A stretch of DNA of 5,134 nt, taken from NCBI GenBank assembly GCA_002297865.1, contig DBKX01000106.1, positions 1-5,134 of the forward strand, read 5' to 3'. Origin of the DNA: Lachnoclostridium sp. UBA739. Lineage in GTDB: Bacteria; Bacillota_A; Clostridia; Lachnospirales; Lachnospiraceae. A program made the translations under genes and the position numbers. Below are positions 1 through 5,134 of this stretch, one piece after another (the first letter of the stretch is position 1; the number at the start of each line of letters is the position of its first letter). The notes below the pieces were generated by a model, which saw only the letters and a list, made by a program, of their open reading frames with translations, was not told where the DNA came from and ran no database searches.

Positions 1-2
1 TA

Positions 3-185
3 TCCGTAAATATCCGTAATGTCACCGATGGTTCCTGATTTTTCTCTCTGGCAATATAACTGTCTATTGATTACAGAAGTATTTGCCCCTGTTTTCACCA
101 CACGTGCCTGTACATAGGCATTACAGTCCTTAAGAATATTATACGGATTTAGCTGTGAGCTAACATGAACCATTTGTGGTTCGTA
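3..185 (-). other. Start of a further module, cut by the window edge (residues 1578-1638)
   Basis: After module E the chain continues with QMVHVSSQLNPYNI, AYVQARVVKTGANTS and RQLYCQREKSG, ending at the window edge with ITDIYG. The strand pattern suggests another beta-rich module. Cys1598 and Cys1622 are present. The domain is incomplete, so no family can be given. Confidence 0.45.
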
Positions 186-3100
186 AGCTTTCTTCACTTT
201 ATCCACTTGGTCATTCGGCTGGAATTTCATCTCAAAATTATATAAGATATAATCTTCTGGCTGAATCGCACGCTCTGCTATCGTTTCTTCACTTAAGCTA
301 TAAAACTGGCTTGCGTCAAAATAAACTGTGATTGCGCCATTTTGATCGGTTGTAAATATCTGGTCTTGTTTTCCATCCTCTAAATGATTTCTATTTTGAC
401 CAAGGTTAGCAGCATAACAGTATTCTTCATTCTTATAAACTCCACCACGTATCCAAAGTTTTTTATTGGCGTATGGGGCTCCCTTTTCGTCTGTTACATA
501 AATATTTACTTTTGAAAGAGAACGAAGCATATAATTATTTACTGGATAATACTGAAGTTTGCTTATATCCTGTTCCCCTGATAGGATATCTTTGTAGGCA
601 ATCGTTCCAATATAGCTTTCGGAATCATTTTCTGAGTACAAATGAATGTCGCTTACAATACCTTTTTCTTCATATAAGGCAAGTTCTCCATTTTCATCAG
701 AGTACATAATACACTCTTTTCCAGCGCCATTTGTATATTCCAGCTTTGTCTTCTGTTCTGGTAAAAACTTAAATAAATACAACTGATTTCTTAAAGTTTT
801 AGATGTAACTTTAATGCTGCTCTTCATACCAGTACGAGCATGTGTCGCTGTAATGACTGTTTTTCCATTATACATACTGACAGTCATAAAGTTTTCGCTA
901 GGTGAATAACTTACATAATTATAGGAATTAATATTGGAATAAACTCCACCTTGGGCGTAATTTAACGTAGTAGCTGAAGCGTTTATATTTTTATTTTTAG
1001 CATCAGCAACATCCCATTCAATCTGATCCGATATCTGTCCCCATACATAATCACCGTAATTAATGCTAATCATGGATGCAAGATTAATATCTTTTGACAA
1101 ATCCTGTATGGAGATTTTTTTGTTATCGAATGAAAGTGTTTTTCCATCTTTACTAATCAAGGATTTTACTTTATCATGATTGTCTTGTGTAACTTCATCA
1201 ACATCCGTTTTCCCTGCAACACTTTTTCCATCTGCTGCATTTACTAAAACATCAAGTGCTTCATGATTATATATGTTTACCACATAACTATCCAGCGTTG
1301 GTGTATCGCCACTCCCCGCCTGAATGCTTGCTTTTACTACATATGTTTTCTTTAATTGGTCGCCTACTCTTTGCGGCTTCCATGATAATGTATGCTTACC
1401 TTGTTTCAGCGCTTTCGAAAGCACTGTATTACCGTCTGAATCTGTAATTGTGAGGCTTGTTGCTGCTAATGTTGCCCCATTTGTTTCTAACTCATAAGTA
1501 ATTGGCAGTTTGCTGTTATCTAGAATACTATAGCTTTTTAATTTTTCAAGTCTCAGACTTGGTGGATTAGCATTTACCATAATACTTGCTGTAGCTGTCT
1601 TAAGTTCCTTTTTCTGCTCTATACTCGTCTCTGTTCCATAGGCTCTTATGCTTTCCGCTGATATTTTGACCGTATATACTGCTTCAGCATTGCTCGATAC
1701 TTTTTTAAGAATTCCTTCTGGAATGGTCATCTTGCCAACTGTATTTTTATTGGTGGATATTTTCGTATCTGTATGGACCGGTTTCCCTAATGGCTGACCA
1801 GCAAAATCTGTCTCGTATACTTCTATTGTAAATGCTGTTGGATATTCCGATACTAGATATTCGCCTAAATTCGAAAGCTTTTCTGCTTCTTCTGCATTTT
1901 GTGCTGTTAAGTTACTGATAAAGCATACATCAAGGCTTTCGTTTTGATTACAGCTTAAAGAAGCTGATTTCCCATTAGAAGAAGGGATTCTTAAGTAAGG
2001 TTCCTTACCTGGTTCACACAAAAGCGTCACGCTACGACACACTTCGACTGGCGTATAGCCATCAAAGCCATCATTTAAGGCGTATAGTGTGAAATATACT
2101 TTCCCTACTTTACCCGTTGGAATAATTTCTACTGGTGCTGTGTGATCTGCACCATAAGTGGAAGCCTTTTCTCCTCTAAACTGTTCTGGATATCTTACAT
2201 TAGCAATACTTTCATCGGAACTTACCCAGATTAAGTTGTCAGTTCCATAGAAAGAAAAGTTTACATCACTATCTAATCTTGCGACAAATCCTAATTCATC
2301 TGTTTCCATACGGAATGGATTGGTAATAAAGGACCCTTTCATCTCATACTGCTGGGTTGTTATGGCAGGCGTATCGTCTTCTACTGATTCCTCCTTTAAA
2401 GTTAAAATACGATTCTTCTCTTCTTCATCCTTTATGGTACTAGATTCATGAACATCCGCTTGTTCCGTACTTTCCACATAAACTGGATTTTTTCTTCCAC
2501 TTGTAACGAGATTTTTTAAGTCTCCATCATAATCCAGATGATAACTTACAAGTTTATTGGAATCGTCTACAAGACTTCCCCAGCTAGAGAAAAACGGATT
2601 CTCATTATAGTAATCAATGGTTGCTGCACCTGGGTAAGTAAACACTGCGTTCTTTACTTCATAGAACTGTGGTACAACCACTCCTCTGCTTGTCTGGCTG
2701 AATACTAGCTCGGCCTCATTTTCCTCTTTGATATAGTCATATGTACTTCCAATGTCCGAATCCATAAAAAGTTCTGCCACGTCTTTACGTGGTTCTGTAC
2801 CAGCATTGAGCACTGTTTTATAATATGCAATAAGTGCAACTGGAATTTCGTTGGTTTCTGTTGTGGAACCGTTTTGTGTAACCACATAAAGAGGTATACG
2901 TGTAACCCCTCCGTCTACAGACAAATACATGGATTTAACGTAATAAGAAATCGCATATTTTTCTTCATCTGCATACACCGCATATGGGGTTTCTTTTAAT
3001 GCCTCTTGCACCTGTTTACCAGTCTTTAAGTCTTTTCTTTTCATTTTTCTTAAATCCAAAGCATCGATTGGCTCGCAGTTACTTTGAATCCATTTACGGT

Positions 3101-4916
3101 AAACGCCATCTCCACCTTGATTGACACTGACAACTTCTGTAACCCACTGACTACCTGGTTTCTGATCATCAATGTTAACCTCTATATTGGAAAAGCTTGC
3201 ATCTTTATAATAGCGTAACAAGCATTTGTCATTCCCAATCTGAATGGTTTCTGGTGAATTGCTTGATAATAGTTCCAGGTTAAATGTCGTGTTATCTCGT
3301 CCCTGTCCTGAAATTACCAAAAGATCATCACTGTAGGATTTTGTTCCATGTAAGGATAATTCGCTGATATTCGGAATGTTACCACTTGGAACCTCTGGAA
3401 CTTGATAAAGGAATGTACAGCTATTTCCTACTGTTCCCTTTTCTACAGGTGTTAAGACCGTTCCGTCTGTCATCTTTAACTGAACCGAATCATCTAACTT
3501 GGTATATTGGTCAAATGTTGCTGTAATTGGCACAGACTGACCTACGTAGAATATACCGCTTGGAATTCTTAAGCCCGTTAAATTAATTCTTTCGTGAATT
3601 TCTTTTATGTACATATTGGAAGAAATTCCACCAACGTAATTGTAGTCATGCTCCACTTTTGATGCATGTGTGTTATAGGACCAAACGGAATTTATTGGAA
3701 GAGTCACTCTTCCGTATTCCTTTACGAAGGAACCTGTACCAGAGGATGAAACGCCTCCAACACTGTATGAAGGATTTTCGTTATATGTAAACTTATAGTA
3801 ATTATCTGGCCACGCTTGAATGTAACTTGCAATATTTTTATAGGTTAACTCACAAGTGATATATTTATGATATGTGTCTTCATGATGTTCTTTTCTAGTC
3901 CAATTAAATGGATCATACCATTCCTTTGTAGTCCAGGTTCGTCTTGTTTTTTCCGCTTTCACCGATACGTTTCCTGGAATATTATGTTCATACGGGAACG
4001 AATCACTCTTTTTCACTGTGATTGGAAATGTTATACTTTTTCCATAAGAAGCACCATTTTCAAAAAGTGCATTTTGAATCTGATTGCACTCTATATAAAA
4101 AACACGATCTCCATTTCTTTTCTCAACAGAGCCATGATACTTAACTGAAAAACTAGCCGTTGTTTCTCCTGCTGGAATTGTTACCGTACCGCTTCCTTCT
4201 GCCGACGCAGAACCTGAAAATGTATGATACTGTAACGTTACAGGTACACTTTGCTTTGTTTTCAGGCTAACTGTAGCGTTAATAACCTGATCGTTTCCTG
4301 TTTCATTCAGGGATGTTCTATCTAAATTCACTTGAACTCTCGCCTGATGACTGATTCCTGCCCCATATGTACTTCCTGCTGGATCATCATAAACAAGTAC
4401 ATTTCCTTCTGTAAGCTGCTGTTTTAATGACATTGCACTTGCAAGATACTCCTCCCGATTACTTTCGTTTATATCGACCTCTTCACCTACGAATTCCTTA
4501 AGTTCTTTTAAAGATTCCTTAAGTGCCAAAAGACGATTGACCTCTTCCCAAGTAATCTCACTGCCATCGACACAGACTTTACCTGTTTTTTGCTTTCTGG
4601 CTTCTTTTATAAACTCTTCTTCTGTCATCTTCTTGCCATTGACATTAAATGTACCATTTTCAATTGGCGCACCGGTTTCATCGACAATGCCTTGTCTGCG
4701 AAGTTCATCTAAGATGTCGATTGCATTTTCTCCATCGGTGCATAATTTCTGCAGCTCATCTACGATTGCTTGGTTGTAATGTGCTGGCTTTCTGTCAGTT
4801 TCATGAATGCCAGATGCAAACAACGGTGTACTTTGTGCTGGTACTGATAACGTTACTGCTAATAAGCTGGCAAGTAAACGTTTCTGCAAGTTTTTCATGA
4901 ATAATTTTTTATTCAT
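3..4916 (-). CDS. Giant secreted multi-domain Ig-like/Calx-beta surface protein, 3' end beyond window
   Basis: The frame is open for 1638 codons from ATG at 4916-4914, with no in-frame stop in any line. The start is chosen because AGGAGG lies 6 nt upstream and the first residues form a signal peptide. An ATG at 4920 hits a stop after three codons; an in-frame Met7 (4898) is possible but has no good ribosome binding site. Order of parts: signal peptide (about 1-34), charged helical segment (35-190), Calx-beta-like domain (191-302), Trp/Tyr-rich segment (303-443), Ig-like module (444-535), unassigned beta-rich region (536-814), acidic linker (815-857), then at least five beta-sandwich modules (858-1577) and the start of another. 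No catalytic motif, transmembrane helix after the signal, or sorting signal is visible, but the C-terminus is missing. A role in adhesion, surface structure or binding is inferred from architecture only. Fifteen cysteines are present, many for a Gram-positive exported protein. It appears to be transcribed from its own promoter. Confidence 0.95.
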   Translation of the reverse strand, partial: MNKKLFMKNLQKRLLASLLAVTLSVPAQSTPLFASGIHETDRKPAHYNQAIVDELQKLCTDGENAIDILDELRRQGIVDETGAPIENGTFNVNGKKMTEEEFIKEARKQKTGKVCVDGSEITWEEVNRLLALKESLKELKEFVGEEVDINESNREEYLASAMSLKQQLTEGNVLVYDDPAGSTYGAGISHQARVQVNLDRTSLNETGNDQVINATVSLKTKQSVPVTLQYHTFSGSASAEGSGTVTIPAGETTASFSVKYHGSVEKRNGDRVFYIECNQIQNALFENGASYGKSITFPITVKKSDSFPYEHNIPGNVSVKAEKTRRTWTTKEWYDPFNWTRKEHHEDTYHKYITCELTYKNIASYIQAWPDNYYKFTYNENPSYSVGGVSSSGTGSFVKEYGRVTLPINSVWSYNTHASKVEHDYNYVGGISSNMYIKEIHERINLTGLRIPSGIFYVGQSVPITATFDQYTKLDDSVQLKMTDGTVLTPVEKGTVGNSCTFLYQVPEVPSGNIPNISELSLHGTKSYSDDLLVISGQGRDNTTFNLELLSSNSPETIQIGNDKCLLRYYKDASFSNIEVNIDDQKPGSQWVTEVVSVNQGGDGVYRKWIQSNCEPIDALDLRKMKRKDLKTGKQVQEALKETPYAVYADEEKYAISYYVKSMYLSVDGGVTRIPLYVVTQNGSTTETNEIPVALIAYYKTVLNAGTEPRKDVAELFMDSDIGSTYDYIKEENEAELVFSQTSRGVVVPQFYEVKNAVFTYPGAATIDYYNENPFFSSWGSLVDDSNKLVSYHLDYDGDLKNLVTSGRKNPVYVESTEQADVHESSTIKDEEEKNRILTLKEESVEDDTPAITTQQYEMKGSFITNPFRMETDELGFVARLDSDVNFSFYGTDNLIWVSSDESIANVRYPEQFRGEKASTYGADHTAPVEIIPTGKVGKVYFTLYALNDGFDGYTPVEVCRSVTLLCEPGKEPYLRIPSSNGKSASLSCNQNESLDVCFISNLTAQNAEEAEKLSNLGEYLVSEYPTAFTIEVYETDFAGQPLGKPVHTDTKISTNKNTVGKMTIPEGILKKVSSNAEAVYTVKISAESIRAYGTETSIEQKKELKTATASIMVNANPPSLRLEKLKSYSILDNSKLPITYELETNGATLAATSLTITDSDGNTVLSKALKQGKHTLSWKPQRVGDQLKKTYVVKASIQAGSGDTPTLDSYVVNIYNHEALDVLVNAADGKSVAGKTDVDEVTQDNHDKVKSLISKDGKTLSFDNKKISIQDLSKDINLASMISINYGDYVWGQISDQIEWDVADAKNKNINASATTLNYAQGGVYSNINSYNYVSYSPSENFMTVSMYNGKTVITATHARTGMKSSIKVTSKTLRNQLYLFKFLPEQKTKLEYTNGAGKECIMYSDENGELALYEEKGIVSDIHLYSENDSESYIGTIAYKDILSGEQDISKLQYYPVNNYMLRSLSKVNIYVTDEKGAPYANKKLWIRGGVYKNEEYCYAANLGQNRNHLEDGKQDQIFTTDQNGAITVYFDASQFYSLSEETIAERAIQPEDYILYNFEMKFQPNDQVDKVKKAYEPQMVHVSSQLNPYNILKDCNAYVQARVVKTGANTSVINRQLYCQREKSGTIGDITDIYG
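186..533 (-). other. Carboxypeptidase-regulatory/Big_1-like module E (residues 1462-1577)
   Basis: The opening VNIYVTDEKGAPYANKKLWI matches the 'V-x-V-T-D-x-x-G-x-P-x-x-x-x-x-V' start typical of Big_1, macroglobulin-like and carboxypeptidase regulatory-like domains, and FTTDQNGAITVYFD matches their 'T-D-x-N-G' turn. Between these lies an insert with RGGVYKNEEYCYAAN. This is the clearest assignment among the C-terminal modules. Confidence 0.6.
534..794 (-). other. Carboxypeptidase-regulatory-like module D (residues 1375-1461)
   Basis: The segment LYLFKFLPEQKTKLEYTN is followed by the motif YSDENGELALYEEKGI and then DIHLYS. The 'D-x-N-G-x-L-x-x-Y' turn is characteristic of beta-sandwich modules of the carboxypeptidase regulatory-like or Big_1 type. 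Cys1402 is just before the motif. It has the same motif as the next module, so the two may be a diverged pair. Confidence 0.5.
795..1265 (-). other. Ig-like module C, BIG2-like C-terminal half (residues 1218-1374)
   Basis: The first half is Asp/Lys-rich (KTDVDEVTQDNHDKVKSLIS). The second half has SINYGDYVWGQISDQIEWDV, which gives the Y-x-W...I-x-W spacing seen before the central strand of BIG-type domains, and ends with FMTVSMYNGKTVITATHART and SSIKVTSKT, similar to the closing 'G-x-x-x-I-T-A-x' strands of BIG2. Assignment is by pattern only. Confidence 0.45.
1266..1565 (-). other. Beta-sandwich module B (residues 1118-1217)
   Basis: About 100 residues, opening PPSLRLEKLKSYS and containing LPITYELE, SLTITDSDGNTVLS, KHTLSWKPQRVGD and a final strand SYVVNIYN. 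The order of strands and the 'S-W-x-P' before a G-D turn resemble FN3/Ig-like modules of extracellular proteins. It directly follows module A with a Pro-Pro junction. Confidence 0.5.
1566..2003 (-). other. Beta-sandwich module A (residues 972-1117)
   Basis: The segment starts near PYLRIPSSNG and ends with the strand ATASIMVNANPP, giving about 145 residues. Strand pairs such as AFTIEVYETDFAGQPLG and AVYTVKISAESIRAYG are typical of Ig-like or cadherin-like modules. An Ala/Glu-rich helical insert, TAQNAEEAEKLSNLGEYL, is unusual for such folds. Cys989 and Cys998 lie at its start, close to Cys960 and Cys967 of the preceding module. Confidence 0.45.
2016..2339 (-). other. BIG2-like Ig module (residues 860-967)
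   Basis: The stretch NLIWVSSDESIANV (894-907) closely resembles the W-x-S-S-D-x-x-x-A-x-V core of bacterial Ig-like domain group 2 (BIG2). It is preceded by VNFSFYG and followed by the strands VEIIPTGKVGKVYFTLYAL, also as in that family (P-x-G-x-x-G). The domain ends with a strand carrying Cys960 and Cys967. BIG2 modules are found in intimin/invasin-type and Firmicute surface proteins, where they act as spacers or adhesive units. Confidence 0.6.
2346..2474 (-). other. Acidic, probably disordered linker (residues 815-857)
   Basis: Thirteen Asp/Glu against four Lys/Arg fall between residues 815 and 848, with runs DEEEK and KEESVEDDTP, and no clear strand pattern. This looks like a flexible hinge that separates the N-terminal half of the protein from the following tandem of Ig-like modules. 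It could also be a protease-sensitive site. Confidence 0.55.
2475..3311 (-). other. Unassigned beta-rich region (residues 536-814)
   Basis: I cannot divide this region into known domains with any confidence. It includes alternating hydrophobic strands such as AISYYVKSMYLSVDGG and IPLYVVTQNG, and a second cluster of aromatics, FTYPGAATIDYYNENPFFSSW (about 759-779). A short strongly basic patch, RKMKRKDLKTGK (623-634), follows DALDL. Cys565 and Cys614 are here. The region ends at a linker. It may hold two Ig-like modules or one larger domain. Confidence 0.4.
3312..3587 (-). other. Ig-like beta-sandwich module (residues 444-535)
   Basis: The run INLTGLRIPSGIFYVGQSVP opens a module with the common pattern 'strand, Y-x-x-G-x-x-V-x-I-x-A-x-F', then SVQLKMTDGTVLTP and CTFLYQVPEVPSG. 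It matches the general form of bacterial Ig-like or FN3-like modules, where a Y-V-G-Q-S-V-P-I-T turn and strand is typical. It contains Cys500. Exact family assignment is not possible by eye. Confidence 0.5.
3588..4010 (-). other. Trp/Tyr-rich segment, unknown fold (residues 303-443)
   Basis: This stretch has an unusual density of aromatic residues: Trp at 328, 333, 339, 369 and 412, and Tyr at 334, 349, 352, 359, 365, 373, 374 and 378. The core motif is WTTKEWYDPFNWT, followed by a His/Glu-rich stretch KEHHEDTYHKY. Further on is a Gly/Ser-rich turn region, SVGGVSSSGTGS. I do not recognise the family. Exposed aromatics in extracellular modules often bind glycans, but this is inference; a structural beta-domain with a packed aromatic core is just as possible. 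Confidence 0.5.
4011..4346 (-). other. Calx-beta-like domain (residues 191-302)
   Basis: The segment begins RVQVNLDRTSLNE and continues with the family-like pattern SVPVTLQYHTFSGSAS, then GTVTIPAGETTASFSV and NGDRVFYIEC, and closes on a final strand SITFPITV. This order (first strand, short-chain substitution strand, G-x-V-T-I-P-A-G-E, then a G-D-R-x-F strand) is the recognisable Calx-beta signature known from Na/Ca exchangers and from bacterial adhesins. The domain is about 110 residues, the usual size. I cannot confirm that the acidic calcium ligands of the family are kept, so calcium binding is only an inference. Confidence 0.7.
4347..4814 (-). other. Charged, mainly helical N-terminal segment (residues 35-190)
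   Basis: After the signal peptide comes a segment rich in Glu, Lys and Leu, unlike the beta-rich remainder. Two likely helix-forming stretches are DILDELRRQG and EEVNRLLALKESLKELKEF (residues 124-142). Between them sit two similar hairpin-helix motifs, FNVNGKKMTEEEF at 90-102 and VCVDGSEITWEEV at 114-126. I recognise no known family. It could be a stalk, a binding domain for a partner, or a prodomain; none of these is shown by the sequence. It contains Cys59 and Cys115. Confidence 0.6.
4815..4916 (-). other. Signal peptide (residues 1-34)
   Basis: The N-terminus begins MNKKLFMKNLQKRLL, with five Lys/Arg in the first 13 residues, followed by a hydrophobic stretch LLASLLAVTLSV. Two signal peptidase I sites fit: after Ala27 (V-P-A) or after Ala34 (L-F-A, followed by S-G). 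There is no Cys suited to a lipobox, so a Sec-exported, non-lipoprotein product is predicted. The exact cleavage site is not certain. Confidence 0.85.
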
Positions 4917-4922
4917 TCATGC

Positions 4923-4928
4923 CCTCCT
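4923..4928 (-). promoter_or_regulatory. Ribosome binding site (AGGAGG)
   Basis: A perfect AGGAGG on the minus strand ends 6 nt before the ATG at 4916. It is only 2 nt from the earlier ATG at 4920, which is too close and leads to a stop after three codons. The site therefore decides the start of the large gene. Confidence 0.9.
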
Positions 4929-4951
4929 ATCTCTATTGCCTTCCGGTTTTT

Positions 4952-4960
4952 ATTGTATCA
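4952..4960 (-). promoter_or_regulatory. Candidate extended -10 promoter (TGATACAAT)
   Basis: On the minus strand TG, one base, then TACAAT (one mismatch from TATAAT) forms an extended -10 element. Transcription would begin near 4945, giving a leader of about 30 nt that includes the ribosome binding site. No good -35 hexamer sits 16-18 nt upstream (ACTTTA is poor), which an extended -10 could tolerate. A second, weaker option is TTGTAA (5012-5017) with TATAGA (4991-4996), but the spacing of 15 nt is short. Confidence 0.4.
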
Positions 4961-4967
4961 TGTAAAG

Positions 4968-4978
4968 TTTATCATAAA
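4968..4978. repeat. Short palindrome TTTATcATAAA
   Basis: An 11-nt perfect palindrome with one central base lies 8 nt upstream of the candidate extended -10. It could be an operator half-site pair, but short A/T palindromes arise easily by chance in A+T-rich DNA. Confidence 0.3.
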
Positions 4979-5015
4979 GTGGGGGATTCTTCTATAATTT
5001 CTTGAATTTATTTAC

Positions 5016-5033
5016 AAGTTATGAATGAAGTTA
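5016..5033. repeat. Spaced direct repeat AAGTTA (12-nt period)
   Basis: On the + strand AAGTTA occurs at 5016-5021 and again at 5028-5033, with TGAATG between, and a related GGGTTA follows at 5035-5040. Direct repeats at about one helical turn are typical of response-regulator boxes, but no specific regulator is recognised. Confidence 0.3.
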
Positions 5034-5094
5034 AGGGTTATCACTCACTTACGGTTTAAGTAAAAAATAGCCCTACAATTTCTCTCCTACTTAG

Positions 5095-5133
5095 TTATTT
5101 TTCGATTCGTTCCCTTTCATACAGTCCTTTTTG
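5095..5133 (-). CDS. Possible C-terminal end of an upstream gene (partial, uncertain)
   Basis: Reading inward from the right edge on the minus strand, one frame gives QKGLYERERIEK followed by TAA at 5095-5097, which looks like a normal charged protein C-terminus. A second frame gives KKDCMKGNESKNN with TAA at 5091-5093 and cannot be excluded. The third frame stops after five codons. There are too few codons to decide, and the stretch could also be non-coding. If real, the upstream gene lies in the same direction, about 175 nt before the large gene. Confidence 0.3.
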   Translation of the reverse strand, partial: QKGLYERERIEK

Positions 5134-5134
5134 T

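Larger units (their letters stand above)
4917..5094. other. Non-coding leader of the large gene
   Basis: This 178-nt A+T-rich stretch has no convincing reading frame. It carries the ribosome binding site, the candidate promoter, the palindrome and the direct repeat listed separately. A small stem ACTTA-loop-TAAGT is present near 5047-5061, but it has no T-run after it on the minus strand. I found no riboswitch pattern and no convincing terminator. Confidence 0.6.

Noticed and set aside
473..709. 78-residue + strand reading frame
   Set aside because: It lies opposite the large minus-strand gene, has a composition that looks like the complement of that gene (rich in Leu, Tyr, His, Cys), and lacks a ribosome binding site.
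1256..1447. 63-residue + strand reading frame
   Set aside because: Antisense shadow of the large gene, with no start signal and no recognisable domain.
2705..2887. 60-residue minus-strand reading frame in another frame
   Set aside because: It lies inside the continuous large gene on the same strand, has no ribosome binding site of its own, and the large frame codes for a coherent protein here.
3867..4148. 93-residue + strand reading frame with hydrophobic content
   Set aside because: Antisense to the Trp/Tyr-rich and Calx-beta-like regions. Its hydrophobic look comes from the complement of Lys/Glu codons.
4537..4900. Two overlapping + strand reading frames (4537-4779 and 4649-4900)
   Set aside because: Both are antisense to the signal peptide and helical segment of the large gene, and neither has a start signal.
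4993..4998. TATAAT on the + strand
   Set aside because: No -35 hexamer at the right distance on the + strand and no gene downstream in that direction, which would read antisense into nothing recognisable.
5047..5061. Stem ACTTA-loop-TAAGT next to a run of T as a terminator
   Set aside because: The stem is only 5 bp and A/T-rich, and on the minus strand the T-run comes before the stem, not after it.

Overview
The window is filled almost entirely by one very large gene on the minus strand. Its reading frame starts at 4916 and stays open for 1638 codons, down to position 3, without a stop. I translated this frame line by line and found no in-frame stop and no sign of a frameshift. The 3' end lies outside the window. 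The product is a predicted exported, multi-domain surface or extracellular protein. It has an N-terminal signal peptide, then a charged helical segment, a Calx-beta-like domain, and a long series of beta-sandwich (Ig-like or carboxypeptidase-regulatory-like) modules. I recognise no catalytic domain and cannot give it a gene name.

The DNA is A+T-rich. The start has a perfect AGGAGG ribosome binding site at good spacing, and the signal peptide is of Gram-positive style. Together with the very long Ig-like architecture this suggests a low-GC Firmicute. A gut or soil Clostridia such as a Lachnospiraceae-type organism is my best guess, by inference only.

Layout along the + coordinates: 3-4916 is the big CDS (minus strand, C-terminus beyond the left edge). 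4917-5094 is a non-coding leader holding the ribosome binding site, a plausible extended -10 promoter, a short palindrome and a spaced direct repeat. 5095-5134 may be the last codons of an upstream minus-strand gene, but two frames are about equally plausible.

I see no RNA gene, insertion sequence, CRISPR array, riboswitch or convincing terminator. There is no multi-gene system in view. The points of interest are the unusual protein itself: an aromatic-rich segment, a four-cysteine cluster, a small internal repeat near the N-terminus, and an unresolved reading frame at the left edge.
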